Shown: in pieces, positions 17,687 through 27,664 of the stretch
How positions within the stretch are numbered: position 1 is the stretch's first letter
Layout of the letters: every line of letters starts with the position of its first letter
NCBI GenBank assembly: GCA_019634245.1
Contig: JAHQVR010000336.1
Coordinates: forward strand, 1 to 60,421
Direction: 5' to 3'
DNA length: 60,421 nucleotides
Source of the DNA: Gammaproteobacteria bacterium
GTDB taxonomy: Bacteria; Pseudomonadota; Gammaproteobacteria; Granulosicoccales; Granulosicoccaceae
Notes under the pieces: model-generated
Told to the model about the DNA's origin: nothing
Database searches by the model: none
The model's input: only the letters and a program-made list of their open reading frames with translations
Translations under genes and position numbers: made by a program

Positions 17687-19012
17687 ATGAATACCATTCG
17701 TATTACTATTCGGAGTTGGGCAGCGATCATGGCCTTGATCGCATCGGTTGGCACGCCGTCCACAGTGCTGGCCCAAAACACCGATGATCAGAGCACCGCT
17801 GGCCAAATTATCAGCCGGGATATTGTGGTCGAAGCGGGAGACACCCTGCGATCAATCGCTCAGCGCGAATTTGGCAAAAGCGGCCTCGCTTGGCATTTGG
17901 CTGAGTTTAATGGCCTGATGGAATCCGCACAGCTTACCGCGGGCCAAACGCTCAGAATTCCTTTAATCGTTCCAGTACGGCCTGAATTCGCCCGAGTGGC
18001 TTTCTCCAAAGGGGATGTCACCCGCGATGGGTCTGAATTATCCGTGGATGATCGAATCTATTTAAACGACACGTTGGTGACAGGTACCAATGGTTTTGTA
18101 TCGTTGGTGTTTGAATCCGGTTCAGTGGTCAATCTACAACCCAATTCAGCGGCGAAGTTGGTTCGTCTTCATTGCTTAGCGGACGATGATCAATGTCTGA
18201 TTGAAGTGCAAGCTGATGTCGGAGAAATTTCCAGCGATGTCGAATCGTCCGATAATCAATCTACCGACTTCCGAATTACCACCCCATTTGCATCTGCTGC
18301 GGTCAGAGGCACCTCATTAGACTTCTCAGCCAACGTCGACAAAATGGTCGTGGGCGTGACTGAAGGTGAAGTCAGCTTGAGCGCAGAAGGGGAGCAAGTG
18401 GCACTACCCGAAGGTTTTGGTTCTGTGGCAAATGCAGGCCAGCCTCCTGCGCAGCCCATACCTCTGTTGCCAGGGCCGGTCTATCGTTATATTCCCAGCC
18501 GGGCAGCGCCAGGTGACCCTGTGCGCTGGTGGGAATTAACAGCGGTCAACCAGTACGCAGCCACGATCACACGTGACGAGCAAGGTAGCGAGGTCATCAG
18601 TACTTTTGAAAGTGACGCCAACGGCATTATTGTGAGCGATGGTATCGCCCCGGGGGACTACTTCGTAAGGGTTAGAGCAATCGATGAAAACGGAATCAAG
18701 GGCAATATTACGTCTAGCCGAATAAGCGTTGCGGCCATTGATGCGTCTCTACCTTCTGTAAACACCAGCATTGAGCGTCAGGGCAATGAATATGTGGTTA
18801 GTGTGGTGGATCCCGTCGACATCGCTCAAGGCTATGAAATTCAGGTTTCTGACACCGAAACGTTCGACGATCCTCTAAGTGTGGATATCAGTTCCATTGG
18901 TGCCGCTGTATTCCGGTTGGAAGAGCGCGATGAATTGTTCGCCCGTGCCCGAGTTCTGGCTGATCCACGAACCGTGTCTGCCTACGGGGCCATTGCGAGC
19001 CTGGATCAATAG
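17687..19012 (+). CDS. Exported LysM and FecR domain protein
   Basis: 441-residue periplasmic protein. A signal peptide ends near VLA-QN (about residue 30 from the ATG at 17687; an in-frame ATG at 17675 adds four residues). A LysM domain (about 44-90; DTLRSIAQREFGKSG ... LTAGQTLRIP) should bind peptidoglycan. A FecR-type domain follows (about 105-230) with GSVVNLQPNSAAKL and RITTPFASAAVRGTSLDF. The rest looks like fibronectin-like strands (about 255-435). Such LysM-FecR proteins in Proteobacteria often stand beside CHASE2 sensor cyclases; none is here. It follows pyk by 80 bp and is closed by a palindromic terminator. The function is unknown; a sensory or scaffolding role at the wall is inference. 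Confidence 0.8.
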   Translation: MNTIRITIRSWAAIMALIASVGTPSTVLAQNTDDQSTAGQIISRDIVVEAGDTLRSIAQREFGKSGLAWHLAEFNGLMESAQLTAGQTLRIPLIVPVRPEFARVAFSKGDVTRDGSELSVDDRIYLNDTLVTGTNGFVSLVFESGSVVNLQPNSAAKLVRLHCLADDDQCLIEVQADVGEISSDVESSDNQSTDFRITTPFASAAVRGTSLDFSANVDKMVVGVTEGEVSLSAEGEQVALPEGFGSVANAGQPPAQPIPLLPGPVYRYIPSRAAPGDPVRWWELTAVNQYAATITRDEQGSEVISTFESDANGIIVSDGIAPGDYFVRVRAIDENGIKGNITSSRISVAAIDASLPSVNTSIERQGNEYVVSVVDPVDIAQGYEIQVSDTETFDDPLSVDISSIGAAVFRLEERDELFARARVLADPRTVSAYGAIASLDQ

Positions 19013-19016
19013 AACC

Positions 19017-19038
19017 AAACTTGATCGATCAAGTTTTT
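19017..19038 (+). terminator. Palindromic terminator after the LysM/FecR gene
   Basis: AAACTTGATCGATCAAGTTT (19017-19036) is a perfect 20-bp palindrome that can fold to an 8-bp stem with a four-base loop, followed by TT. It begins 4 bases after the stop codon. The T-tract is short, so efficiency is uncertain; being symmetric it may serve hexR readthrough too. Confidence 0.6.
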
Positions 19039-19110
19039 GCAATGATCAATACCGAGGCTGTGTACCTAACCAGTGAGGTGGGGTTCACAACGGATGCGAC
19101 ATTATTAACG

Positions 19111-19950
19111 TCAGGCATCTTTGACAAAGCGTGAGTCGATGGCTCGCCGCGCCTTGGCCAGTTGCTGAAGCATGGATTCCCCTCCTCTCACGGCGACACC
19201 CACCGCCAATATATCGAGTACGGCCATTTGCGCTAATCGCGATTTGACCGGAGAAAAAATATCGCTGTCTTCGGCAACATCCACGCTTAAATTGACATCG
19301 CTGATTTCCGCTAAAGGAGATTTTGTGGCCGTGACGGTAATCAGGTGTGCGCGTGCCTGTTTAGCAATTTTAACGGTATTCAGGATATCGCTACTGCGAC
19401 CCGAATGGGAAATGGCGATGACCAGTGCCTTGTCATCAAGCAGGGCGGCTGAGGAATCTTGGATGTGCGGGTCGTTGTAGGCTATCGCAGGTTTACCAAG
19501 GCGAAAAAACTTCAGCTGAGCATCTTCGGCCACTATGGCAGAACCACCTGATCCGTAGAACTCCACTCGATTGCACTGTTCGTACAACGATATCGCCTTA
19601 TCCAAAGCCACATGATTGAATTGATTGCGAACATGCACCATCGATGCAATGGCGCCATCGATTAGCTTTGTCGCCAGTTCCTTACTGCTATCTTGCGGCG
19701 TAACATCGCGATAGAAAAACGTACCTCGACTAGCCAGATCCTGCGCCAAGCGTAGTTTAAATTGTTGAAATCCGACGCAGTCCAAGGCACGACAAAAGCG
19801 GATCACCGTCGGTTCACTCACTTCAGCTTTTGCAGCAATGGTCTGAATCGACGAATTCATGCTGGCATCCGGATCCGCGATGATGACATCAGCAACCTTT
19901 TGTTCCGACTTGCGCAACCCGTCACGAGCAGATTTTATTTTGGCAAGCAT
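19111..19950 (-). CDS. hexR: HexR, RpiR-family repressor of central sugar metabolism
   Basis: 279-residue regulator. An N-terminal RpiR-type helix-turn-helix (about 1-77; SIQTIAAKAEVSEPTVIRFCRAL) binds DNA, and a C-terminal SIS domain (about 120-250; VEFYGSGGSAIVAEDAQLKF, VIAISHSGRSSDIL) senses a sugar phosphate. In Gammaproteobacteria HexR represses zwf and edd and is released by 2-keto-3-deoxy-6-phosphogluconate. Its position supports the name: it lies 19 bp after pgl, as third gene of zwf-pgl-hexR, divergent from edd-eda, so it would control its own operon. A HexR-like operator is in the zwf-edd gap. Confidence 0.92.
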   Translation of the reverse strand: MLAKIKSARDGLRKSEQKVADVIIADPDASMNSSIQTIAAKAEVSEPTVIRFCRALDCVGFQQFKLRLAQDLASRGTFFYRDVTPQDSSKELATKLIDGAIASMVHVRNQFNHVALDKAISLYEQCNRVEFYGSGGSAIVAEDAQLKFFRLGKPAIAYNDPHIQDSSAALLDDKALVIAISHSGRSSDILNTVKIAKQARAHLITVTATKSPLAEISDVNLSVDVAEDSDIFSPVKSRLAQMAVLDILAVGVAVRGGESMLQQLAKARRAIDSRFVKDA

Positions 19951-19969
19951 GTCTCTCTATGTACTAAGC

Positions 19970-20683
19970 CTAAGGACTCCAGTATACCGTTACCGGCCGA
20001 TTGTTATCCTCAAAAAAACGACCGATGGGCAGATAGTCTCCGCCACAATCGTTCGCGACTGCGACGAGCACGTCTTCCAATAGTGATCGTTTTTTGTCAC
20101 CCGTGATGTGAACGATCAGATGCTCGGTGTCCAGGAGGGCTGGCCGGGTGAGGGTTATGCGAGTCTGGGAGACACTGGACGGTCTCATCACCGCCAGAGA
20201 CGCTGTGCCATCCAGTGCCATCGCATCATCAAGTTCTGCAGCTTCTGGAAACAGTGAGGCCGTGTGGCCATCGCCTCCCATACCCAAAATCACCACCGAA
20301 AACGGGCGCGCAACCGTCGATAAACCAGCTTCGAGTTTTGGCAACGCTTCTTCGGGTTCTGCGCCATCGACATACAAACTTTGGAACCGAGCATCACTCG
20401 CCTGATCCACGAGAAGGTTTTCCCTAACGAAGCGCTCGTTGCTGTCGTCACTAGCATAGGGTACCCAACGCTCATCAGCCAGCGTCACTTTGACCTTTCC
20501 CCAGCGCAGCGCTTGGTGCGAGAGCGCTTTAAAAAAAGGCAACGGCGTACTCCCACCAGAGACCACCAGTGACGCTGCATCATTTATTTCAATTGAATGT
20601 TGCAGGTGTGCTGCCACGTCATCGGCGAGCTTATCTGCTAACGCTAAACTATCTGATTCTGTTACCCAAACAGGCTTGATCAT
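19970..20683 (-). CDS. pgl: 6-phosphogluconolactonase
   Basis: 237-residue cytoplasmic enzyme hydrolysing 6-phosphogluconolactone to 6-phosphogluconate, the step after Zwf. Family motifs are LVVSGGSTPLPFFKAL (about residue 39), VTLADERWVP (about 64) and VVILGMGGDGHTASLFP (about 130). The ATG at 20683 overlaps the zwf stop as ATGA, which indicates translational coupling and fixes the start; a longer frame from 20743 would run back into zwf and is rejected. The stop lies 19 bp before hexR. Confidence 0.95.
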   Translation of the reverse strand: MIKPVWVTESDSLALADKLADDVAAHLQHSIEINDAASLVVSGGSTPLPFFKALSHQALRWGKVKVTLADERWVPYASDDSNERFVRENLLVDQASDARFQSLYVDGAEPEEALPKLEAGLSTVARPFSVVILGMGGDGHTASLFPEAAELDDAMALDGTASLAVMRPSSVSQTRITLTRPALLDTEHLIVHITGDKKRSLLEDVLVAVANDCGGDYLPIGRFFEDNNRPVTVYWSP

Positions 20684-22155
20684 TCTTCGTACCACTTCCC
20701 GCCCGCATTTCCAATTAATGAGTTTGCGGCCGATGGCCCCCATGTTCCAGCGGTATAGGCTTTTGGTTCAACCGAGTGTTTTTGCCAGGCCTCCAGTATG
20801 GGATCTATCCAGGCCCAGGCAGCAGAGACTTCATCGCGCCGCATAAACAACGTGGGATTGCCTCGAATAACATCCACACACAATCGCTCGTACGCGATCA
20901 TGCGACGTTTCTGAAACACGTCATTGAAATCCAGATTCAAATGAACCGGTGTCAATGAGAAATCATCACCATGTGCTTTGACGTATATTCGCAACCGAAT
21001 ACTTTCCTCGGGCTGTAAGCGAATCACGAGCTGATTCGGAGTTGAAAAACCATCCTCGGTATCAAAGATGGAATGGGGCACCTTTTTGAAGTTGATAATA
21101 ATTTCTGTACTTTTACTTTCCATGCGCTTGCCGGTGCGCAAAAAGAAAGGCACACCTTCCCATCGCCAGGATGCGATTTCAGCGTGAATCGCCACAAAGG
21201 TTTCGGTCAAGCTGTCGTTGGGAATATCGTCGTTGTCCAGATACCCAGGCACTTGACCCTCCGAATAGGCACCAGCCTTGTATTGTCCACGAACGGTCCG
21301 TTCCAACACATCACCACCGACAAGTGGTTTTAGAGCTCTCAACACCTTGATTTTTTCATCTCTGACCGCATCCGGATCGATGCTTACAGGCGGCTCCATC
21401 GTGAGTATGACGAGCAGCTGTAGTAAATGGTTTTGCACCATGTCGCGCAGGGCCCCGGTTTGGTCATAAAACTTCCCACGACCTTCAACACCTAAATTTT
21501 CTGCAATCGTTATCTGTACATCAGCGATGCGTTCACTGCGCCAAAGCGGTTCAAACAACGCATTTCCGAAGCGCAGTGCCATTAAATTTTGCACGGTTTC
21601 CTTGCCAAGGTAATGATCGATTCGAAATATTTGAGATTCTTTGAAAACCTCGGCCAGATTGTCATTAATTTCATCGGCTGAGGCTTGGTCACGCCCTAAC
21701 GGTTTTTCCAGAGCAACACGGCTCTTTTCGGTAATGAGGCCAGCCTGGTGCACCCCTGGGCAGATTGGAATGAATAAACTGGGGGCTACCGACAGATAGA
21801 AAACCCGAATTCGATCGTCGTTGTCATCCAGCAATTTACCCAATGCCTGATAGCTTGCAGCATCGGTCAAATCAACCGCAAGGTAATCAACCATCTGCAA
21901 AAACTGTTGCCAAACCTCTTCGTCCAGATCGGCTGTGTCAATGTGATTACGCACTTCGACATTTATCCAGTCCCGAAATTGTTCGGATGTGTAAGTTGAC
22001 CGGGCGGCCGCGATGATTCGGCCTTCACTGGGTAATTGCCCTTCCAGGAATCGAAAATACAGGGCTGGCAATAGCTTTCGTACTGACAGATCACCCGTAC
22101 CCCCAAACAAGACAAAATCGAAGGGGTCAACGGTTTCATTGGTGGTGGTATTCAT
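20680..22155 (-). CDS. zwf: Glucose-6-phosphate 1-dehydrogenase
   Basis: 491-residue enzyme oxidising glucose 6-phosphate to 6-phosphogluconolactone with NAD(P)+. The Rossmann motif FGGTGDLSVRKLLPALY is at about residue 18, and the active-site signature RIDHYLGKE (catalytic His) at about 178. Length is normal. It is first gene of zwf-pgl-hexR and diverges from edd across 85 bp. It feeds the Entner-Doudoroff pathway encoded on the other side of the promoter region. Confidence 0.97.
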   Translation of the reverse strand: MNTTTNETVDPFDFVLFGGTGDLSVRKLLPALYFRFLEGQLPSEGRIIAAARSTYTSEQFRDWINVEVRNHIDTADLDEEVWQQFLQMVDYLAVDLTDAASYQALGKLLDDNDDRIRVFYLSVAPSLFIPICPGVHQAGLITEKSRVALEKPLGRDQASADEINDNLAEVFKESQIFRIDHYLGKETVQNLMALRFGNALFEPLWRSERIADVQITIAENLGVEGRGKFYDQTGALRDMVQNHLLQLLVILTMEPPVSIDPDAVRDEKIKVLRALKPLVGGDVLERTVRGQYKAGAYSEGQVPGYLDNDDIPNDSLTETFVAIHAEIASWRWEGVPFFLRTGKRMESKSTEIIINFKKVPHSIFDTEDGFSTPNQLVIRLQPEESIRLRIYVKAHGDDFSLTPVHLNLDFNDVFQKRRMIAYERLCVDVIRGNPTLFMRRDEVSAAWAWIDPILEAWQKHSVEPKAYTAGTWGPSAANSLIGNAGGKWYEE

Positions 22156-22203
22156 CGTCTAAAGTGTATTGTCCGTATGTCCGAGGCCACTATGCCATAA
22201 TTA

Positions 22204-22218
22204 GGTAACTTTACTACG
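22204..22218. promoter_or_regulatory. Candidate HexR operator between zwf and edd
   Basis: GGTAACTTTACTACG agrees with nine of the twelve specified bases of a HexR-type palindrome written TGTARTnnnAYTACA (core GTA...TAC). It lies 22 bp before the edd start and 48 bp before the zwf start, so one bound HexR could cover both promoters. Consensus is from knowledge of HexR in other Gammaproteobacteria; the match is by eye. Confidence 0.5.
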
Positions 22219-22240
22219 TGATTCCATAAACGCGGGGCAC

Positions 22241-24067
22241 ATGACTTTGTTGAATGACACGATACACCGTGTAACCAGCCGCATAATCGAACGCAGCGGC
22301 GCCACTCGAACGCACTATCTCAGTCGGCTCGAGTCACAACGGCAAGATAAGCCCGGTAGAACCACACTCTCTTGCACGAATATCGCCCATGCGGTGGCCG
22401 CCTCCCCATCGGATGACAAGCTTATTTTGCATGCAGAAAAGCAACCCAATGTTGGAATCGTATCGGCTTACAACGAAATGCTTTCGGCACATCAGCCCTT
22501 CGAACGCTTTCCCCAGCTCATCAAGGATGCCGTAAGAACCCAAGGTGCCACGGCACAATTTGCGGGCGGTACGCCAGCGATGTGTGACGGTGTCACCCAG
22601 GGACAAGCCGGCATGGAGCTCTCTCTGTTTAGTCGAGACGTTATCGCGATGTCAACTGCCATCGCTATGTCCCACAATATGTTCGACGCCGGCGTCTATC
22701 TCGGTGTGTGTGACAAAATCGTTCCAGGACTCTTAATGGGTGCCTTGAGCTTCGGTCATCTTCCTGCGGTGTTTATCCCGGCAGGCCCAATGACCACCGG
22801 CTTACCTAATAAAGACAAGGCCCGCACACGGCAACGGTTCGCCACAGGTGATGCTACTCGTGAGGAACTGCTGGAGTCGGAGAGCGCTTCTTACCATGGT
22901 CCTGGCACCTGTACATTTTACGGCACGGCGAATAGTAATCAGATGCTGATGGAATTCATGGGGCTCCATTTACCTGGTGCAGCCTTTATCAATCCCAATA
23001 CACCGTTGCGCGACTCACTCACCCAAGCGGCGGCTGTTCGGGCCCTAAACCTCACAGAAAAGTCGGGAAATTACACCCCCTGTGGTCACGTTATTGATGA
23101 AAAAGCCATCGTTAACGGCATCATTGGACTATTAGCCACCGGTGGCTCCACCAATCACACCTTGCATTTGGTGGCCATCGCTCGAGCGGCGGGCATCATC
23201 ATTGATTGGACAGATTTTGACAATCTTAGCGATGTTATTCCTCTACTGACACATGTCTACCCAAGTGGACAGGCTGATGTAAATCAATTTCATGCAGCCG
23301 GTGGCTTGGGATTAGTTATGTGCGAGCTACTCGACGCCGGATTACTTCACGAAGATGTCACAACAGTCGCAGAAGGCGAAGGTTTGCGCCCCTATACTCA
23401 AGAGCCTTGGTTAAACGACGGCGAACTTCAATGGCGCGATGCGCCCAGCCAATCTCTCGACGCTGAAATCATCGCAACTGTTCAATCACCGTTTCAAGCA
23501 GACGGCGGAATGAAACTATTAAGCGGTAACTTGGGGCGAGCGGTGATTAAAACCTCGGCAGTTAAACCAGAAAACCGCGTGATTGAAGCTCCAGCTCTTG
23601 TGTTTCACTCGCAAACAGCCCTGCACACAGCCTTTGACAACGGCGAGCTGGAGCGTGATTTTATCGCTGTCGTTAGTTTTCAGGGACCTCGAGCTAATGG
23701 CATGCCTGAACTGCATAAATTAACCCCTTTGTTGGGAGTACTTCTGGACAAAGGCTTTAAAGTCGCGCTTGTCACTGATGGCCGCATGTCTGGTGCATCA
23801 GGCAAGGTTCCCGCTGCGATTCATGTATCACCAGAGTGTTCGTTGGATGGCCCATTGGCGAAAGTCAGAACCGGAGATACGATAAAACTTGATGCCAACT
23901 CTGGTGAGCTCAATGCTCTAGTGGATGAACAAGAGTGGAAACGTCGCGAATCAGATCTGTGCGACCTGTCTGCCAATATTGAAAATACCGGTCGCGAGTT
24001 GTTTGGTGCATTTCGCGATCAAGTAAGCAGTGCCGAAACCGGCGCGATCAGCGTCTATGGAACATGA
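22241..24067 (+). CDS. edd: Phosphogluconate dehydratase (Entner-Doudoroff)
   Basis: 608-residue iron-sulfur dehydratase (IlvD/Edd family) turning 6-phosphogluconate into 2-keto-3-deoxy-6-phosphogluconate. Recognisable blocks are [38 protein letters not shown] (cluster Cys about residue 122), [15 protein letters not shown] (second Cys) and the C-terminal [23 protein letters not shown]. Length matches E. coli Edd (603), longer than the IlvD branch. The stop overlaps the eda start as ATGA. It is divergent from zwf, with the likely HexR site just upstream. Confidence 0.97.
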   Translation: MTLLNDTIHRVTSRIIERSGATRTHYLSRLESQRQDKPGRTTLSCTNIAHAVAASPSDDKLILHAEKQPNVGIVSAYNEMLSAHQPFERFPQLIKDAVRTQGATAQFAGGTPAMCDGVTQGQAGMELSLFSRDVIAMSTAIAMSHNMFDAGVYLGVCDKIVPGLLMGALSFGHLPAVFIPAGPMTTGLPNKDKARTRQRFATGDATREELLESESASYHGPGTCTFYGTANSNQMLMEFMGLHLPGAAFINPNTPLRDSLTQAAAVRALNLTEKSGNYTPCGHVIDEKAIVNGIIGLLATGGSTNHTLHLVAIARAAGIIIDWTDFDNLSDVIPLLTHVYPSGQADVNQFHAAGGLGLVMCELLDAGLLHEDVTTVAEGEGLRPYTQEPWLNDGELQWRDAPSQSLDAEIIATVQSPFQADGGMKLLSGNLGRAVIKTSAVKPENRVIEAPALVFHSQTALHTAFDNGELERDFIAVVSFQGPRANGMPELHKLTPLLGVLLDKGFKVALVTDGRMSGASGKVPAAIHVSPECSLDGPLAKVRTGDTIKLDANSGELNALVDEQEWKRRESDLCDLSANIENTGRELFGAFRDQVSSAETGAISVYGT

Positions 24068-24693
24068 TCATGACTGATACCAAATCCCTCATGTACATGG
24101 CGCCTGTTATTCCTGTCATTGTGGTCCATGAGCTAAGGCATGCTCAACCTCTTGCACAAGCATTAGTGGAAGGCGGCTTGAAGGTTCTGGAAGTCACCCT
24201 TCGCACCGATATCGCGATGGAGGCCATGATAGCGATGCAAGAAGTCAATGGAGCCATTGTGGGCGTTGGCACCGCGATGAACACCGCCGATTTGGAACGA
24301 TCACAAAAGGCCGGTGCGCAATTTGCGGTGAGTCCCGGGTATACGTCCTCCATGGGTAAGACCGCCAAGGCCATGAATCTGCCTTTATTACCCGGAGTAA
24401 GCTCAGGTTCTGAAATTATGCAGGCCGCCGAAGACGGATACACGGAATTAAAATTTTTTCCCGCCAAGCAAGCCGGTGGTGCAGCGATGCTCAAGGCGTT
24501 TGCCGGTCCCTTTAAAGAGGCTCTGTTTTGCCCCACCGGGGGTATCAATATTGACACCGCCAACGACTATCTGGCATTGCCCAATGTTGCCTGTGTCGGT
24601 GGCTCTTGGGTAGCACCTGCTGAATTAGTCAACGATAACGATTGGTCGGCGATAACCGAGTTAGCAAAGCAGGCCAAACAACTGCCAAACTAA
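24064..24693 (+). CDS. eda: KDPG aldolase (2-dehydro-3-deoxy-6-phosphogluconate aldolase)
   Basis: 209-residue class I aldolase that splits KDPG into pyruvate and glyceraldehyde 3-phosphate. The proton-transfer Glu is in LEVTLRT (about residue 43) and the Schiff-base Lys in [12 protein letters not shown] (about 137); the phosphate-binding CPTGGI loop follows (about 159). The first ATG overlaps the edd stop (ATGA); a second ATG two codons later is an equal alternative. With zwf, pgl and edd it completes the ED route, and pyk nearby takes the lower branch onward. Confidence 0.97.
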   Translation: MIMTDTKSLMYMAPVIPVIVVHELRHAQPLAQALVEGGLKVLEVTLRTDIAMEAMIAMQEVNGAIVGVGTAMNTADLERSQKAGAQFAVSPGYTSSMGKTAKAMNLPLLPGVSSGSEIMQAAEDGYTELKFFPAKQAGGAAMLKAFAGPFKEALFCPTGGINIDTANDYLALPNVACVGGSWVAPAELVNDNDWSAITELAKQAKQLPN

Positions 24694-24858
24694 TCTAATC
24701 GACTGTTAGTTAACCCTACTTTCCTACACCACGACCCCATCGACAGTGGTAGAGCAGGTAACGTGCTGTGGCCAGTCAGCGGAAAATACGCAAAGAGCCT
24801 GTGATCTTTTGCTCCCGATCAATCACTGTTTGCGTTGTGTTGGGCGAACGTGATGAGG

Positions 24859-26112
24859 TCAGTCGGCTTGGCTGGGCTCAGTTCCCGCCGTTTTGACCGC
24901 CTTATCTTCTGCCAGCTGCTCTTGCGCGATTCCAGCGGCAAAGTTGGCCAACAATTCAATACGCTTTAGCACATCCAAGCGCATGGAAGAAAAGCCGGCT
25001 CGGCTATTCGCAATATATTGTTGATAGGCCTTTAATGCATCGGCAGGTTTTGCAAGATGCTCCAAACTGTAACCGAGATTCAGCTGTGCGTGGGCATGAT
25101 CAGGGTCCACTTCAAGCGCTATTCTAAGAAGCTGTACAGCCACACTGTGGTTATTGGCCTCCTGCTCAAGGACTGCTTGTTGTACCCATAAATCTGCACT
25201 CTCAGAACCTTGGGTTAACGCACGTTCCATGGTCATTCTTGCCGAGTCACTATCTCCTAAAAGTAGTAGCACCCGCGCTTTCCAAAATCCCACTTGCCAA
25301 TCAGATTCCCGCCATTGTCCTGGCTTACCAATGGTATCCGCAGCAGCGGACAAGTGGCCTGCCTCGATTTGCGACTTGACCAGCCACAACCGCGCTAAAT
25401 TGTGTTCCGGATATTGTTTTACGAATGCTTGTAAGTCTGGCAAATAGGATAAACCTCCAGGTGACTGAAGCCCACGTTTTAACTCGGAGAATTTCGCCGC
25501 TTGAACACTCAGCGGTGTCCGCTCTCGTTTCTCCGGAATCTCTGCAACCGCAGGTGTCAGTCGTTCATTGGTGTTCGCTTTCTTGACTCCTGTATTTGAT
25601 TCAACCAAGACATTAGCAGTAACGGGTGCCGACAATTTATCTTGCGACAAAGACTTCAAAACAGCATCAACCTGTGCCGATTTTTCCGGTGCTTCAGTGG
25701 GTTTTACAGATAGAGCGTCAGTCGCAACGACAACATCTTTTTGTTTGTCCCCATCCACCAGTTTCGCCGCTTTGCTCGGCTTACCGCCTTGTTCCAAAGC
25801 GGAAGGTGCATTGATTTTTTCCCTTGGATGAGCGCGAGTGTCTATTTCAAGTCGGGACAATGTCACTCCCGCCATAGGGTCCAATGGTCCGCCGGCTAAT
25901 CGAATCAATGAAGGTTGATCTTTGCTTACCCTGCGTTGATTGTTCGGTGATGCCAGAGATTGATCGTCACTTTTGGTCTCCATCATCAACGGTTGCAACG
26001 CGTTATTGGCTGGACCCGATGGATCAGATTTTATAAGGTTGGCCTGCGCCAAATTTATCGAAACAATCGACAAAGCTAGCGAACCCAACAAAGAACCTTT
26101 TACTACGTCCAT
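24859..26112 (-). CDS. TPR protein at the end of the MSHA-like pilus operon (MshN-like)
   Basis: 417-residue protein with an N-terminal hydrophobic segment (signal peptide or anchor), a long low-complexity polar region (about 30-195) and tetratricopeptide repeats from about 200 to 400 (for example LWVQQAVLEQEANNHSVAVQLLRIALEVDPDHAHAQLNLGYSLEHLAKPADALKAYQQ as consecutive units, shown here in part). In MSHA loci the secretin gene mshL is followed by a TPR gene, mshN, and size and layout fit. AGGAG 7 bases upstream supports the ATG at 26112; the stop of the secretin gene is 10 bases before it. It probably assists secretin assembly or pilus biogenesis in the periplasm. Confidence 0.75.
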   Translation of the reverse strand: MDVVKGSLLGSLALSIVSINLAQANLIKSDPSGPANNALQPLMMETKSDDQSLASPNNQRRVSKDQPSLIRLAGGPLDPMAGVTLSRLEIDTRAHPREKINAPSALEQGGKPSKAAKLVDGDKQKDVVVATDALSVKPTEAPEKSAQVDAVLKSLSQDKLSAPVTANVLVESNTGVKKANTNERLTPAVAEIPEKRERTPLSVQAAKFSELKRGLQSPGGLSYLPDLQAFVKQYPEHNLARLWLVKSQIEAGHLSAAADTIGKPGQWRESDWQVGFWKARVLLLLGDSDSARMTMERALTQGSESADLWVQQAVLEQEANNHSVAVQLLRIALEVDPDHAHAQLNLGYSLEHLAKPADALKAYQQYIANSRAGFSSMRLDVLKRIELLANFAAGIAQEQLAEDKAVKTAGTEPSQAD

Positions 26113-26122
26113 GCTAATTCTC

Positions 26123-27655
26123 CTATTCCGCTGCCACAATGACCGGAGTCATTACCATGATGAGTTCTTTTTTAATGTCCACCTTATAAGTGCCACCCGC
26201 CAGATTCTTTAAAGGACCTAACCAACCCGTTCCAGGCACTTGGCGCTGCGTATCGCTTTCCTGTGTTTGAATCAGCCCACCAATAACCACAGTTTCACCG
26301 CTGCGCGCCCGGACCAGCGAGGTTACTTGTGCGACATCGAGGTTGGGTGCTGAAGATCGGATCGCCCCAGAATCGTCCTCAACTGTCGAGACACTCGAGA
26401 CGCGTGTCACCACCGGTGATATATCCATTAATACATGCCCAGAGGAGGAAATTTGCGGGGTGATGGATAACACCACACCTTCTGTTACCACTTGCGCTAC
26501 ATCGGATGACGTAGTGATCGAACCAGCAGATGTTGAGTCAGTAGACTGTTCTCGGCGGAAAAAGGTTCGGTCAGTGCCCACCTTTATCAGCGATGTTTGA
26601 TTGTTAATGGTACGAATATGAGGTTGTGATACAACCTGCACATCGCCCTGTTCTTCCAACGCCGACACTAATGCGGTGACTTCCCGGTTCGAGTTGCTAT
26701 CGGTGTAACCTAAACTGAACACTTCTCCAAGCGCGTTGAAACCACCCGCAGGAGTGCCAACTTGTCCGTTAATATCTAAGTTGACGGCATCTGTGGTATC
26801 CAGAGCACTGGCGATACGAGACCAGTTAACCCCCAGAGCCTGGTTGTTCGACAGAGATATTTCAATGATACTCACTTGAATTTCGACTTGGCGGTGGATA
26901 GCTCGTTGAATCGTATCGAGATAATCACCGATCTTCTGTACATGAGCATGTTGATCGGTGACCGCAATGGTCCCTGACAGGCGGTTGACCACCACCTCAC
27001 CCTTGTCGCTGATTAGCGCATTGATCTGCGCCTCTAACTCCTCCCAAAAGTGCACTTCATCTGTGTGGCCAATAGTGACCGATCCTGATTCATCACCACC
27101 TGCCGCATCGCCACTGTCGGCAGCCCCACTCGCAGAACTTACCTTGGCTGAGCTATTCCCGGCACCGGTGCGAATCAACCGCAAATAATCGACGGTAAAT
27201 TGTCGGGTCTCTTGCGAGCGAATTCTTATGATTCCGTCTTCAGTGGTCCAGTAGTAGCCACCACTACCTAACATGAGCGGAACCGCCTGCGTTAGCGGCA
27301 GATCATGAAACTCTACATCCAAGACACCCTGCACATCGTCATCTACCACAATGTTCAGTTCGTATGCACGGGCAAACATCCGTAACGCCTCTTTAATGTC
27401 CATATTGGAAATCGCGAAACTGTACAGCCTTTCATTTTCTGAATCAGAGATTAACGCAACTGGCTCCGGCAACGGTAAGCGTTTGGTCAGCCCTAATTTC
27501 ATCGGTTCTGGCGGAGTTAACAGTCCATCATTCGTATTGCCAGAAGTATGCTGGAAGCGAGGAAATTCTTCGGGTTCGCTTGATTTATCCGCCGGCGACA
27601 CACAGCCTGACAAAGTCGCGACAAAGCTAACTATTACAAGTGTTTTGACATCCAT
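26123..27655 (-). CDS. mshL: MshL/PilQ-type secretin lipoprotein
   Basis: 510-residue outer-membrane secretin, the gated channel through which a type IV pilus leaves the cell. The signal ends at lipobox TLSGC (Cys about 18). A short N-domain (about 80-160; FAISNMDIKEALRMFARAYELNIVVDD in part) resembles the secretin/TonB STN domain, then a glycine/serine/aspartate-rich stretch, an N1-type domain (VVNRLSGTIAVTDQHAHVQKI), and the secretin core (about 255-508) ending IGGLIQTQE ... ELIMVMTPVIV. It is shorter than PilQ or GspD and matches MshL. AGGTGAG lies just before the ATG at 27655. It is the eighth gene of the operon. Confidence 0.9.
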   Translation of the reverse strand: MDVKTLVIVSFVATLSGCVSPADKSSEPEEFPRFQHTSGNTNDGLLTPPEPMKLGLTKRLPLPEPVALISDSENERLYSFAISNMDIKEALRMFARAYELNIVVDDDVQGVLDVEFHDLPLTQAVPLMLGSGGYYWTTEDGIIRIRSQETRQFTVDYLRLIRTGAGNSSAKVSSASGAADSGDAAGGDESGSVTIGHTDEVHFWEELEAQINALISDKGEVVVNRLSGTIAVTDQHAHVQKIGDYLDTIQRAIHRQVEIQVSIIEISLSNNQALGVNWSRIASALDTTDAVNLDINGQVGTPAGGFNALGEVFSLGYTDSNSNREVTALVSALEEQGDVQVVSQPHIRTINNQTSLIKVGTDRTFFRREQSTDSTSAGSITTSSDVAQVVTEGVVLSITPQISSSGHVLMDISPVVTRVSSVSTVEDDSGAIRSSAPNLDVAQVTSLVRARSGETVVIGGLIQTQESDTQRQVPGTGWLGPLKNLAGGTYKVDIKKELIMVMTPVIVAAE

Positions 27656-27664
27656 ATCTCTCAC

